DNA of 51,172 nt from JAVBME01 sp031552765 (GCA_031552765.1 JAVBME010000026.1:1-51172), one strand, 5' to 3'. Counted from the stretch's first letter, positions 7,328 through 15,883 are shown. The notes: generated from the sequence alone by a model not told the origin. A program made the numbers and translations.

Positions 7328-7356
7328 CTAACTCCCCGCGGGGAGTTAGTTTTTTA
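7328..7356 (+). terminator. Intrinsic terminator after the OmpH-like gene
   Basis: A perfect 22-base palindrome (CTAACTCCCCG / CGGGGAGTTAG) is followed by a run of T. A partial copy of the 5' side (CTAACT) precedes it. Confidence 0.9.
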
Positions 7357-7441
7357 TTTGCCTATCTATAATAAATCTGAAAAAGAGGATTATTAAAGAA
7401 TATAACTAATTATTATCTATATAGAAAGGCAGGTGCGTTTT

Positions 7442-8815
7442 ATGGCAGCAAGATATGATGTAGGGATAATAGGCGCGGGTCCGGCAGCTATTTTTACAGC
7501 CTTTGAGCTTATGGAGCGCAATCCTGGCATAAAAACGGTTATGATCGATGCGGGGGAAGACATTTATTCCCGCAGCCGCCCGGATTTGCCGGGCGAAAAC
7601 AAAAAAACGCGCGACGTATTGCGCGGTTTTGGCGGCGCCGGCGCTTTTTCCGACGGCAAATACAACCTTACCACCAATTTCGGCGGCTGGCTGACAGATT
7701 ATTTGCCAGCCGGTGAAGTCATGCGGCTGATACACTATGTGGATGATATAAACTGCCGCTTTGGCGCGCCCAGCGAAGTGTTCAGCACGGAAAACTCCGC
7801 TATCGGCAAGAAGGCGCTGGAATATGACCTGCACCTTTTGAGCGCGCGGGTGCGGCACCTGGGCACGGAAAACAATGTGGACATATTGAAAAAACTTCAC
7901 GACCATTTGCAGGAAAAAGTGGATATAAGGTGCAGTACCAAAGTTGGAAATATAAAACATGAATCAGGCTGCTTTTTGCTGGAGATGGAAAACGGCGGCG
8001 AAGATATAGAGTGCGAATGGCTGGTCACGGCCCCCGGCCGGGTAGGCGCGGAGTGGTTCAGCCAGCAGTGCGGGCAGCTTGGCATACCGCTGAAAAACAA
8101 TCAGGTGGACGTTGGCGTCAGGGTGGAGGTGCCGGCGGAGGTGTTCAGCCATATCACGGACGAGGTATATGAAGCAAAACTGGTATACCTGACCAAGCAA
8201 TACGGCGACTTTGTCCGTACTTTCTGCATGAATCCCTACGGTTATGTGGTAACGGAAAACACTGACGGCATCATAACCGTCAACGGCCACAGCTACCATG
8301 ACCCCAAGCGGCGCAGCAAAAATACCAATTTCGCCCTGTTGGTCAGCAATAAATTTACCGAACCCTTTAAAGAGCCGCACCAGTACGGCAAACGCATCGC
8401 CTCTTTTTCCAACATGCTCGGTGGCGGCATACTCATGCAGCGGTTTGGCGATCTGGTCAAAGGGCGACGTACCAGCGAGCGGCGCATGGCTAAAAGCTTC
8501 ATAGAGCCTACGCTCAAAGCGACGCCGGGCGACTTGAGCCTGGTGCTGCCCAAGCGCCATATGGATAATATCATCGAAATGATCTATGCTCTCGATAACA
8601 TAGCGCCTGGCATGAAAAACGACGATACCCTTCTTTACGGCGTAGAGGTCAAATTCTACAGCTCGCGCCTGGAATTGGATAATGACTTTCAAACGCCGAT
8701 TGAAAAAATGTTTGCCATTGGCGACGGGGCCGGCATTACCCGCGGCCTGTCGCAGGCCAGTGCCAACGGCGTGCATGTGGGAAGGGTGATCGCGGACAGG
8801 GTAAATCGCTTATAG
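7442..8815 (+). CDS. FAD-dependent oxidoreductase (COG2509-type dehydrogenase)
   Basis: A 457-residue cytosolic flavoprotein. An N-terminal Rossmann motif (YDVGIIGAGPAAIF) binds FAD, and a C-terminal FAD-contact motif (MFAIGDGAGITRGLSQASANG) closes the domain. An FGGAGAFSDGKYNL stretch follows residue 60, typical of the uncharacterised 'FAD-dependent dehydrogenase' family. The ATG at 7442 has AAAGGCAGG upstream; the in-frame GTG at 7433 lies inside that site. It is preceded by a terminator and converges with the exonuclease III gene, their 3' ends overlapping by 6 bases. The substrate is unknown. Confidence 0.85.
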   Translation: MAARYDVGIIGAGPAAIFTAFELMERNPGIKTVMIDAGEDIYSRSRPDLPGENKKTRDVLRGFGGAGAFSDGKYNLTTNFGGWLTDYLPAGEVMRLIHYVDDINCRFGAPSEVFSTENSAIGKKALEYDLHLLSARVRHLGTENNVDILKKLHDHLQEKVDIRCSTKVGNIKHESGCFLLEMENGGEDIECEWLVTAPGRVGAEWFSQQCGQLGIPLKNNQVDVGVRVEVPAEVFSHITDEVYEAKLVYLTKQYGDFVRTFCMNPYGYVVTENTDGIITVNGHSYHDPKRRSKNTNFALLVSNKFTEPFKEPHQYGKRIASFSNMLGGGILMQRFGDLVKGRRTSERRMAKSFIEPTLKATPGDLSLVLPKRHMDNIIEMIYALDNIAPGMKNDDTLLYGVEVKFYSSRLELDNDFQTPIEKMFAIGDGAGITRGLSQASANGVHVGRVIADRVNRL

Positions 8816-9583
8816 AGTAAATTCCGCCACCAGCGGCGCGTGGTCGGAGGGGCGTTCTTTTTCGCGCAGATGTGAGGCTATGTAGGCATTTACCGATTTT
8901 GCCGCCAGCGGGGCGGTCGCCAGGATATGGTCGATGCGCCAGCCGATGCCTCGTTTTAAAGCGTTGGCTACGCGGTAATCCCAAAAGGTATAGTAACCGC
9001 CGTTGGGGACGTGTTTACGAAATACGTCTTCGAGCCCCCAGGCTTTGGTGTAGGCGAAAGCCTCGTGTTCGTCAGGATGGTAGCCGATCTGTCCATAGAG
9101 TTTTTTCGGGTCATACACGTCTATCGGCTCGGGCGCGACATTCAGGTCGCCAAGCCAGATAACCTGTTGCTCAGGCGAAAAATGCGCTGTCAGGTAACTT
9201 TTCACGCCGCGCAGCCAGCCCAGTTTATACTGAAAATAGGGACTGTCTACATCGCGTCCTTGCGGGACATAGGTATTTATCAGGACGATATCGCCAAAGC
9301 GCGCCTCGATGAGGCGCGCTTCTTCAGCTTCGCCGGTACCGGTAAGGCCAAAGCGCACGTCGGTAGCTTGCTGGCGGCTTACGATGGCTACACCGTTTTT
9401 TCCTTTCTCACCTTTGAAAACCGCCTGGTAACCGGCGTCAATAAAACCGGCCAAGGGAAAGTCCTTGTCCTGGGCTTTAGTTTCCTGTAAGGCCACGATG
9501 TCTATACCATCGTTGTTCATCCATTCCAGTAGGTCATTTTGGCGGATACGGACGGAATTTATATTGAACGTAGCGATTTTCAT
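8810..9583 (-). CDS. xth: Exodeoxyribonuclease III
   Basis: A 257-residue Mg-dependent AP endonuclease/3'-5' exonuclease of base-excision repair, of the endonuclease/exonuclease/phosphatase fold. Motifs: TFNINSVR (5-12), LQETK with metal-binding Glu34, GDLNVAPEPIDVYDP, RIDHILAT and the terminal SDHAPLVAEF with catalytic Asp-His. The length is typical. It begins at ATG 9583 with an AGGAGG-type site and is divergent from a small membrane protein gene; a TATAATTATA sequence at 9605-9614 could provide -10 elements on both strands. Confidence 0.95.
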   Translation of the reverse strand: MKIATFNINSVRIRQNDLLEWMNNDGIDIVALQETKAQDKDFPLAGFIDAGYQAVFKGEKGKNGVAIVSRQQATDVRFGLTGTGEAEEARLIEARFGDIVLINTYVPQGRDVDSPYFQYKLGWLRGVKSYLTAHFSPEQQVIWLGDLNVAPEPIDVYDPKKLYGQIGYHPDEHEAFAYTKAWGLEDVFRKHVPNGGYYTFWDYRVANALKRGIGWRIDHILATAPLAAKSVNAYIASHLREKERPSDHAPLVAEFTL

Positions 9584-9642
9584 GCCGAAGACCTCCTTTA
9601 TCTGCTATAATTATAACATCATAGTGTTGGGGGTAAAACATT

Positions 9643-9984
9643 TTGTCACAGGTAGAAATGTTAAAGTTTGTTTTTACAGTACTGGTGGCGTTATCCATGG
9701 CCTTTTTGTGTAATGGCTTGGTAGCGCGATTTTTAGGTGAACGGCGTATCACAAAATATATACAGCTAACGTTAGTACCACTTTTTATCGCGCTTTTTAT
9801 TTTTTTTATTTTTTATTTGGCTGAGCCGTATGGCTATGCTGTGGGCCTTGTCCCTATCGTCATATTAGCGTTTATTGTCATAAAATACTACTTTTTTAGT
9901 AAATCTGCCGGCGAAGAGAAGGGGCTGTCTGTTCAGTCGAAAAAATTTGACCGCAAAAAACGCGTCACAAAGAAAAAACCTTGA
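9643..9984 (+). CDS. Small membrane protein with basic tail, unknown function
   Basis: A 113-residue protein with three likely membrane helices (about 7-28, 40-62, 68-88) and a Lys/Arg-rich C-terminus (KKFDRKKRVTKKKP). The TTG at 9643 has GGGGG nine bases upstream; the next ATG, five codons in, has a weaker site. The stop codon lies in the loop of a terminator hairpin. I do not recognise the family. Confidence 0.65.
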   Translation: MSQVEMLKFVFTVLVALSMAFLCNGLVARFLGERRITKYIQLTLVPLFIALFIFFIFYLAEPYGYAVGLVPIVILAFIVIKYYFFSKSAGEEKGLSVQSKKFDRKKRVTKKKP

Positions 9985-9996
9985 AGGGTTTTTTCT
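9973..9996 (+). terminator. Intrinsic terminator overlapping a gene end
   Basis: AAAAAACC TTGAA GGGTTTTTTC forms a short stem with a T tail. It overlaps the last codons of the preceding small membrane protein and separates it from uspA. Confidence 0.6.
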
Positions 9997-10047
9997 TAAA
10001 AAGCAGAATAATATCACATAACAACTTTATCCGGGGAGGGGTAATTT

Positions 10048-10509
10048 ATGTTTACAAAGATTCTTGTACCTGTGGACGGTTCGGAACCCTCATGGAAAGC
10101 CTTGGAATACGCTGCGGAAATAGGCAGGAAATTTAATAGCGATTTGATAGTGACCCATGTAATACAGCCTTTTTACAACGCCGGTTTTTTGGCTATTCCC
10201 ATTGACAGCAATTTTCTAGCGTCACAGATTTCCGACATGAACAAAAACGCGGAAAAGATTTTGCGGGCTGCCAGTGAAAAAATAGGCCAGTATCCCGGCA
10301 AGATAGAAATAAAGATAGAAAACGGCCATCCTTCAGAACGCATATTGGCAGTGGCAACGGAAAACAACTGTGACGCCATAGTGATAGGCTGCCGCGGCCT
10401 TTCCGGCATAGCGGAGTTTGTTCTCGGGAGCGTAAGTTCCAATATTGCCCAGTACGCTAAAGTCCCCGTGCTGATTGTCAAGACTGAAAAAAGCGAAGAA
10501 AAAAAATAA
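10048..10509 (+). CDS. Universal stress protein UspA family
   Basis: A 153-residue single-domain UspA protein. The N-terminal ILVPVDGSEPSWKALEYA strand-loop-helix and the C-terminal nucleotide-binding signature GCRGLSGIAEFVLGSVS (G-2x-G-9x-G-S) mark the ATP-binding subclass. The start ATG has GGGGAGGGG about 8 bases upstream. It is monocistronic, with a terminator 20 bases after the stop. In anaerobes such proteins generally accumulate under stress or growth arrest; the specific role here is unknown. Confidence 0.93.
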   Translation: MFTKILVPVDGSEPSWKALEYAAEIGRKFNSDLIVTHVIQPFYNAGFLAIPIDSNFLASQISDMNKNAEKILRAASEKIGQYPGKIEIKIENGHPSERILAVATENNCDAIVIGCRGLSGIAEFVLGSVSSNIAQYAKVPVLIVKTEKSEEKK

Positions 10510-10530
10510 CAAACGGAATATAAAATGAAA

Positions 10531-10562
10531 AAATGCTCCCTGTCCGCTGGCGGGAGCATTTT
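10531..10562. terminator. Bidirectional terminator between uspA and a convergent small gene
   Basis: The stem AAATGCTCCC / GGGAGCATTT has an 11-base loop. A-rich sequence on one side and T-rich on the other let it serve both convergent genes. Confidence 0.8.
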
Positions 10563-10565
10563 CGC

Positions 10566-10790
10566 TTATATTTTGCTAAAAGGGGGCAAATCCAGCGCTT
10601 TAAGGTGCAGACGGTCGATGAGTTCCGCCGCTTCCTCGAGGGAAATATCTTCCGACAGTCCGTGCTGCTGAAAAATACATACCGGGAAGGGGCTGCCTAT
10701 TTCGGCCCCCGGCATATATAGATATTCGTCGTTGTCCGGGTCGCCGAAAATCGTACCGGCGGAAAGCTTTTCTTTGTTTATGCTGTTCAT
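10566..10790 (-). CDS. Hypothetical acidic protein, 74 aa
   Basis: The start ATG at 10790 has a strong GGAGGAGAA site directly upstream; a longer frame starting at 10826 would overlap corA and lacks one. The product is MNSINKEKLSAGTIFGDPDN followed by an acidic region and a helical tail with EEAAELIDRL. It contains no membrane segment and no motif I recognise. It follows corA by 14 bases on the same strand and ends at the shared terminator, so it is probably co-transcribed with corA. Confidence 0.65.
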   Translation of the reverse strand: MNSINKEKLSAGTIFGDPDNDEYLYMPGAEIGSPFPVCIFQQHGLSEDISLEEAAELIDRLHLKALDLPPFSKI

Positions 10791-10804
10791 TTCTCCTCCA
10801 TTTT

Positions 10805-11755
10805 TTAAAACATGCGTTTTTTCCACAACATATAAGCCATGGAAAACGCTATGATGAAAGCCAAAGTGGCGACGAAGAAGAAGCCGTATTCTTCACTGGC
10901 AAGCGGTACGGGTACGTTCATGCCCCACAGGCCGGATATCATGGTCGGTACGGACATGACGATGGTGACGCCGGCCAGAAATTTCATGACGCGGTTAAGG
11001 TTGTTGGAGATGATGTTGGAGAATATCTCCAGCATGCTGCTGAGTATCCGGGTGTACATTTCTACCATATCGATAGCCTGTTTGTATTCTATGATGACAT
11101 CTTCAAGAAAGTCTTCGTCTTCTTCGAACATGCGGATGACGTGCTGTATCTGGTTGGTCGCCCTGAGGCGCATGATTTTTTCCGTCAGTATATAGTTGCT
11201 GCGCAAAGAGCCGGAAAAATAGGTCAAGCTTTTCTCTAGGTCAAGCATTTTGAACAGTTCGTCATTTTCCATAGATTGCCTGAGGTGGCGCTCGAGTTCG
11301 TCGGTGCGCCTGTTGATGTTGCGGATGTATTTGAGATAAAGGGTAGCGGATTTAAAAAGTATCTGAAACAAAAAGCGCGTGCGTTTGGCTGTATCGAACA
11401 GGCCGGGCGGCGAAGTGACGAGGTCGGTGATGACGGCGTTCACTTCAAGGCATACAGTAATAAGATAGTCTTCTGTAATTATGATGCCAAGAGGCAATGT
11501 TTCATAATCTTTATTGCTGCGCAAAAGCGGTATGTCGATAAGGACAAGTATTTGGTCTGTTTCTACTTCGAGGCGCGCGCTTTCTTCTTCGTCAGTCGCC
11601 GCAGTGAGCAGATCCATAAGGACGCCGGTACGGGAGGCGACCATTTCCAGTTCTTCATGGGAAGGACTGGACAGGTCTATCCAGCAACCCTTTTCCAGTT
11701 CTTCGAACTCGGTTTCGATCAGCGCGGCATTTTCTGTTTTATATACTTTCAGCAT
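10805..11755 (-). CDS. corA: CorA-family magnesium/divalent cation channel
   Basis: A 316-residue inner-membrane protein. A large N-terminal cytosolic domain (about 1-255) with a long coiled helix leads into two C-terminal membrane helices. The signature GMN (in GLWGMNVP) sits at the end of the first, as in all CorA channels. The C-terminus KKRMF is basic. The start ATG follows AAAGGAGG. It forms a two-gene unit with the downstream 74-residue protein. CorA conducts Mg2+ (also Co2+/Ni2+) as a pentamer. Confidence 0.93.
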   Translation of the reverse strand: MLKVYKTENAALIETEFEELEKGCWIDLSSPSHEELEMVASRTGVLMDLLTAATDEEESARLEVETDQILVLIDIPLLRSNKDYETLPLGIIITEDYLITVCLEVNAVITDLVTSPPGLFDTAKRTRFLFQILFKSATLYLKYIRNINRRTDELERHLRQSMENDELFKMLDLEKSLTYFSGSLRSNYILTEKIMRLRATNQIQHVIRMFEEDEDFLEDVIIEYKQAIDMVEMYTRILSSMLEIFSNIISNNLNRVMKFLAGVTIVMSVPTMISGLWGMNVPVPLASEEYGFFFVATLAFIIAFSMAYMLWKKRMF

Positions 11756-11855
11756 TGGCCTACCTCCTTTCGCGTGCAGTAATGCAACTTATATTTCAGA
11801 TGATGAGGCAAGTTTTTATCTTACCGCAGCCGTTTTTTCGGCGTTGATATGCTTT

Positions 11856-12101
11856 TTATGTTTTATTTATCCTATTTAAGACATTTGCCAGTTGATCGGC
11901 GCATGAAGTGGGTTTGTTGCCGCACGTTATGCCGGCAAGTTTTTCGACTATTTCTTCTGCTGGCCGTCCTTCCAGCAGTCTGGCAATGGCAGTGAGGTTG
12001 CCGGGACAGCCGCCATGGAACTTTATGTGTTTTACGATGCCGTCTGCTATTTCAAGGTCTACACTGCTGGGGCAGACATTTTTTAAAATATAGTTGCGCA
12101 C
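11856..12101 (-). CDS. TSCPD-domain protein (TIGR03905-like)
   Basis: An 81-residue protein with the conserved GGCPGNLTAIARLLEGRP and ITCGNKPTSCADQLA stretches of the small cysteine-rich TSCPD family. The domain also occurs at the C-terminus of some ribonucleotide reductases and is suspected to bind a metal or nucleic acid. The four cysteines (10, 32, 60, 67) are in place. The start is GTG at 12101 with AGAGG 7 bases upstream. It is alone on its strand, with no biochemical role established. Confidence 0.85.
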   Translation of the reverse strand: MRNYILKNVCPSSVDLEIADGIVKHIKFHGGCPGNLTAIARLLEGRPAEEIVEKLAGITCGNKPTSCADQLANVLNRINKT

Positions 12102-12290
12102 AAATATACCTCTGTGTCAAAATATCATCGAACAATTTGATATTCGACATCGAAACGGGAAAATCCTTGTCCGGAGCAAGTGGAAATTATTTTCTGCGGA
12201 TAAAATTAGTGCTTGTTGCGCATGGCGAGTTTTTTTGTTACCATTACAGGTAATAAAATATGTGTAATATAGTTAGGAAAGGTCGTTATC

Positions 12291-12722
12291 ATGAACCAAC
12301 AGCAGTACAGCAGCGTAGATATCGGCCGTGCGGCCATAAGGTTGGCTATATCGGCCGAGCGTAAAGAAGAATATGACCTGCGCGAAGCATATTTGTCCAA
12401 AGGAATAAGGACTGTGGCTATCGACTTTGGTGGCGAATTCGTCAACTCTATAGTAAAAATAGTAGAAAGGGCAGTTGTGGCGTCGCAACGACAGGGTCTC
12501 GTCTGCGCCAGCCATATAGGAGCAGGAGCTGTGGCCGGCGCTACACATGCGGCTCTTGAGCAGATAATACCCAAGGCTGTCGGTTTTAACGTAGGCGGCA
12601 AGATAGGCATTGCGCGTTTTGGCGAACATGTTTGCGTGGCGGTTTACCTGGGTGTAGGCGTGCTAAACCTCAATGAGATAGGTATCGGGGTGGCCCATCG
12701 TTCTTTGCCTTCGGAAGAATAA
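12291..12722 (+). CDS. HutP-family RNA-binding regulator
   Basis: A 143-residue protein resembling HutP, the L-histidine- and Mg-dependent antiterminator that binds nascent RNA and prevents terminator formation. Conserved features: SHIGAGAVAGATHAAL (His75, His86 region, metal/ligand in HutP), the hydrophobic core VGGKIGIARFGEHVCVAVYLG, and a C-terminal GIGVAHRSL (His136). The length matches HutP (about 148). The start ATG has AGGAAAGG eight bases upstream. No histidine-utilisation genes lie nearby; ridA follows after 25 bases with its own ribosome binding site. The RNA target is not identifiable from this window. Confidence 0.75.
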   Translation: MNQQQYSSVDIGRAAIRLAISAERKEEYDLREAYLSKGIRTVAIDFGGEFVNSIVKIVERAVVASQRQGLVCASHIGAGAVAGATHAALEQIIPKAVGFNVGGKIGIARFGEHVCVAVYLGVGVLNLNEIGIGVAHRSLPSEE

Positions 12723-12747
12723 AAAGTATTGATATGGAGGAGATCAA

Positions 12748-13131
12748 ATGAAAAAAGTCATAGCAAGTTCAGGCGCCCCTAAAGCGGTAGGCCCTTATTC
12801 CCAGGCGATAAAGGCTAATGGTTTCCTGTTTGTATCCGGGCAGATACCTTTAGATCCTGTAACAGGCGAGCTGGTTTATGGCGGTATAGTAGTACAGACC
12901 CATCAGGTATTTGCTAACCTCAAGGCTATCTTAAGCGCCGAGATGCTCTCTTTTAAAGATGTGGTAAAATGTACAGTGTTTTTGGACGATATAAAAGACT
13001 TCCAGGCGGTGAACGAAGTGTATGGCGAATATTTCGCCGAAGACATGCCGGCGCGCTCTTGTATCCAGGTGGCGAAACTGCCGCGTGCGGCCGGGATAGA
13101 AATAGAACTGATCGCCGCTTATCCGGTGTAA
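12748..13131 (+). CDS. ridA: RidA enamine/imine deaminase
   Basis: A 127-residue trimeric YjgF/RidA protein that hydrolyses reactive 2-aminoacrylate and related enamines released by PLP enzymes. Signature residues are visible: the GPYSQA and VSGQIPLDP stretches, the catalytic Arg103 in MPARSCIQVAKLP and Glu118/Glu120 at the end. The start has TATGGAGGAG 6 bases upstream. It is probably co-transcribed with the HutP-family gene and ends at a shared bidirectional terminator with lgt. Confidence 0.95.
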   Translation: MKKVIASSGAPKAVGPYSQAIKANGFLFVSGQIPLDPVTGELVYGGIVVQTHQVFANLKAILSAEMLSFKDVVKCTVFLDDIKDFQAVNEVYGEYFAEDMPARSCIQVAKLPRAAGIEIELIAAYPV

Positions 13132-13136
13132 AAAAT

Positions 13137-13163
13137 TAAGGCCTGGCTATTTGCCAGGCCTTA
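13137..13163. terminator. Bidirectional terminator for ridA and lgt
   Basis: A perfect stem (TAAGGCCTGGC / GCCAGGCCTTA) with loop TATTT. The loop contains the lgt stop codon on the minus strand, and T runs follow the stem in both directions. Confidence 0.85.
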
Positions 13164-13935
13164 GCTTTCTTTTTTCCCGCCAGCCGCACCAGATGAACAG
13201 GGCGGCGCCGATGAGGATGACAGCCAGGCTGGTGGCCTGGGCGGATTTGAGGCCGAAGGCCAGTGGCTCGACATAATCGCCCCGGAGGTATTCGAGGAAA
13301 AAACGGGCCAGGGAATAGAGCACGGCATACAGGATGAATACCTGCCCTTTGGCGTGGTTGGTAGTGCGAAAGATGAGCAGAAGGGCAAAGATTATTATAT
13401 CTATTTGGCCTTCCCACACTTCGGCCGGCCACAGGGGCTGTGTGCCGTAAGTCTGGCGGGCCAGGGTTTCCGCCGGGTAAATTATGCCAAAGTCGCCGCC
13501 GGTCGGGCTGCCGAAAGCGTCGCCGTTGAGTAAGTTGGCGATGCGGCCGATCGCCTGGCCGATGATGATGGCCGGCGCTACGATGTCGGCGAAAACCCAG
13601 GTATCGATTTTATGTACTTTGGTATAGATATAGCCGGCCAAGACGCCGGCTACGACGCCGCCCTGGATGGCCATGCCGCCTTGCCAGACAAAGGGTATTT
13701 CGAGAAGGTGCTGGCTGTAATAGTCCCAGTCAAAGAAAAATACGTCCCACAGCCGCGCGCCGACAAGTCCGGCCAGGCCGCAGTAGATGCCCATATCCGG
13801 GACATGCCGGTGCCAGCGGCCGTCCTGTTTGGCGAGGAAATAGGCTACGCCTGTGGCCAGGATGATGCTCAGGCACAGGACAAGTCCGTAGGCGCGTATG
13901 GGGAAATCGCCGATGTGGAAGAGGTATTGGTGCAT
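13147..13935 (-). CDS. lgt: Prolipoprotein diacylglyceryl transferase
   Basis: A 262-residue polytopic inner-membrane enzyme that transfers diacylglycerol from phosphatidylglycerol to the lipobox cysteine of prolipoproteins. About seven membrane helices; the Lgt signature is seen as GQAIGRIANLLNGDAFG, with YGLVL and HxxQLYE-type regions (TQPLWPAEVWEG) nearby. The start ATG has GGAGG upstream. It acts on the lipoproteins in this window (TlpA-like, OmpH-like, TctC). It converges with ridA and is divergent from the tlpA-ccdA pair. Confidence 0.95.
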   Translation of the reverse strand: MHQYLFHIGDFPIRAYGLVLCLSIILATGVAYFLAKQDGRWHRHVPDMGIYCGLAGLVGARLWDVFFFDWDYYSQHLLEIPFVWQGGMAIQGGVVAGVLAGYIYTKVHKIDTWVFADIVAPAIIIGQAIGRIANLLNGDAFGSPTGGDFGIIYPAETLARQTYGTQPLWPAEVWEGQIDIIIFALLLIFRTTNHAKGQVFILYAVLYSLARFFLEYLRGDYVEPLAFGLKSAQATSLAVILIGAALFIWCGWREKRKLRPGK

Positions 13936-14009
13936 AGCTTTGCGCCTCCGGGATTTTTAGAGTATTATTGCTTTAAGTATATACTATTTTAACAAAGGAG
14001 AAAAACGAC

Positions 14010-14525
14010 ATGAAGAAAATATTTTTTACAGTACTGGCTGTGCTGATAGCGGGAGGAGCCGTGCTTTTTCAGGGCTGCCTGAGCGGCAAAGCGCAGGAAG
14101 TAGCCAAAGGGGCCAATGTCGGGCAACGCCCTGCTGCCAATACCTTTACCTCTCTTGACGGTAATATGGTGACTCTGCCGCTGACCGACGGCGGCGTGAG
14201 CATCATAAACCTTTGGGCGACCTGGTGCCCGCCCTGCCGTGAAGAGATGCCGGAACTGGAGGCTTTTTACCAGAAAAATAAGGATAAAGTAAAATTTTTC
14301 GCTGTCAATATTCAGGAAGACGCCAAAACGATAAAAGATTTTATGAGCAAAAACAAATATACTTTCCCGGTTTACCTTGACCCGAGCGGAGTCTCGACCG
14401 GCATGCTGGTAACGCGCGGCATACCGACGACTGTTGTGCTTGATGGTAAGGGAGTGGTAGTTTTTAGAAAAATCGGCCCTGTTACCGCGGATGAACTGGA
14501 GAAGGCTGTAAACAGCGCCAAGTAA
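14010..14525 (+). CDS. TlpA/ResA-like thiol-disulfide oxidoreductase lipoprotein
   Basis: A 171-residue thioredoxin-fold protein with an N-terminal signal and lipobox (LFQGC, Cys23), so anchored outside the cytoplasmic membrane. The redox-active WCPPC is at 72-76, with the cis-proline loop GIPTTVVLDGKG. AAAGGAG precedes the ATG. It is followed after one base by a CcdA-type membrane electron transporter, which would supply it with reductant. Such pairs reduce periplasmic disulfides or apocytochromes; no cytochrome c maturation genes are visible here. Confidence 0.92.
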   Translation: MKKIFFTVLAVLIAGGAVLFQGCLSGKAQEVAKGANVGQRPAANTFTSLDGNMVTLPLTDGGVSIINLWATWCPPCREEMPELEAFYQKNKDKVKFFAVNIQEDAKTIKDFMSKNKYTFPVYLDPSGVSTGMLVTRGIPTTVVLDGKGVVVFRKIGPVTADELEKAVNSAK

Positions 14526-14526
14526 T

Positions 14527-15198
14527 ATGAATAGTGAAATAGCGTTTTTTACGGCTTTTTTAGCCGGCCTGGCTTCTTTTTTCTCGCCCTGTGTATTTCC
14601 GCTCCTGCCGCTTTACATGTCGGTCATCGCGCCGGAGGCCAAAGGGCGGGGCGAGGCGCTCAAAGCGGCGCTGGCCTTTGTTGGCGGCTTTACCGTTGTG
14701 TTCATCCTGCTGGGGCTTACCGCTTCCGCGCTGGGCGGTTTGCTGTTCCAGCACCAGGAAGCTTTAAGAAAAGCGGGCGGCATATTCATGGCCGCCATGG
14801 GATTTTTACAGTTGGGGCTTTTGCCGCTCGGCTCTTTGGCGCGCGACTGGCGGCCCTTTCTCGATAAAGCAGGCCGGGGCGGGTCCTTTATGCTTGGCAT
14901 GGCCTTTGTTTTTGGCTGGATACCCTGCACCGGCCCGGTATTGTCGGCTATCTTGATGTATGCCGGCGTAGAGGCCAGTTTATATCAAGGCGCCTGGCTG
15001 CTGACGGCTTATTCTATAGGTTTTGGCCTGCCGCTCATACTGGTGGCTTTAGCGACCGAACGGCTGGCCGTAAAGTTCCGCGACCGTTTGGCGCCCTGGC
15101 TGGAAATTTTGCAAAAAATGTCGGGCGCGGTGCTGGTCGTTGTCGGCGTCATGCTTTATTTTAACTGGCTGGCAAAATTGCTGGCACTGATTATGTAA
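14527..15198 (+). CDS. ccdA: CcdA/DsbD-type thiol electron transporter
   Basis: A 223-residue six-helix membrane protein of the CcdA family, passing electrons from cytosolic thioredoxin to extracytoplasmic thioredoxin-like proteins. The two redox cysteines are in the expected places: FFSPCVFPLLPLY (Cys22, helix 1) and GWIPCTGPVL (Cys134, helix 4). It starts one base after the TlpA-like gene, so the two are translationally coupled partners. Its 3' end overlaps the convergent metallophosphoesterase gene by 8 bases. Confidence 0.93.
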   Translation: MNSEIAFFTAFLAGLASFFSPCVFPLLPLYMSVIAPEAKGRGEALKAALAFVGGFTVVFILLGLTASALGGLLFQHQEALRKAGGIFMAAMGFLQLGLLPLGSLARDWRPFLDKAGRGGSFMLGMAFVFGWIPCTGPVLSAILMYAGVEASLYQGAWLLTAYSIGFGLPLILVALATERLAVKFRDRLAPWLEILQKMSGAVLVVVGVMLYFNWLAKLLALIM

Positions 15199-15883
15199 TC
15201 AATTTTAATTTAAACTGCAAACTGTCGGCGGATACCAAATGATAAACGGTGTCCGCCGCTTTTCCTTGCCAGCCGCAGGCTGCGCTGTCGCCGTGCAAGT
15301 GGCCGTAGACGCAGTGTTTTACTTTATATTTGTCGCACAGCCTGCTAAAACCGGTAGCCGCGCCATCCGCGTATAAAGGCGGGTAATGCAGGGCCAGGAT
15401 GATGTCGCTGTGACCGGCGACCTGGGCCTGGGCCAAGGAGGTTTCCACGCGGGCCAGCTCGTTGAGGTAGATTTTTTCATCTTCCGGCGAAAAACCTTCA
15501 CTGCCTGGCGTCAGCCAGCCTCGGCTGCCGCAGACGGCAGCGCCGCCGCAAGCATAAAAGTTGTTTTGCAGGAAAAAGCAGTCTGGCAAACCGGCGGCGT
15601 TCATTTTGTTTAAAGTGCTCCACCAGTAGTCATGGTTGCCGCGGATGAATATTTTCTTGCCGGGCAGGCTGGCTATTTCCGTAAGGTCAAAGAGCGCGTC
15701 GTTAAACTTCATGGCCCAGGAAGTATCGCCGCAGACAAGCACTATGTCTTCATTTGTGACAGACCGCCGCCAGGAGTTTTGTACTTTTTCCCAGTGATTG
15801 TCCCAGTCCGCGCCAAATACTGACATGGGTTTTCGCGGCGGCTGACCGGACAGGTGCAGGTCGCCTATAGCGTGGATGTTCAT
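15191..15883 (-). CDS. Calcineurin-like metallophosphoesterase
   Basis: A 230-residue cytosolic dinuclear-metal phosphoesterase. Ligand motifs in order: GDLHLSG, VCGDTSWA, RGNHDYWW, LHYPP and YGHLHGD. The ATG at 15883 (MNIHAIGDLHL) has GGAACGGAG just upstream; a longer frame to 15946 would run into the leuS promoter and has no site. The substrate is unknown; related proteins are annotated as generic phosphohydrolases. It is divergent from leuS. Confidence 0.88.
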   Translation of the reverse strand: MNIHAIGDLHLSGQPPRKPMSVFGADWDNHWEKVQNSWRRSVTNEDIVLVCGDTSWAMKFNDALFDLTEIASLPGKKIFIRGNHDYWWSTLNKMNAAGLPDCFFLQNNFYACGGAAVCGSRGWLTPGSEGFSPEDEKIYLNELARVETSLAQAQVAGHSDIILALHYPPLYADGAATGFSRLCDKYKVKHCVYGHLHGDSAACGWQGKAADTVYHLVSADSLQFKLKLIT

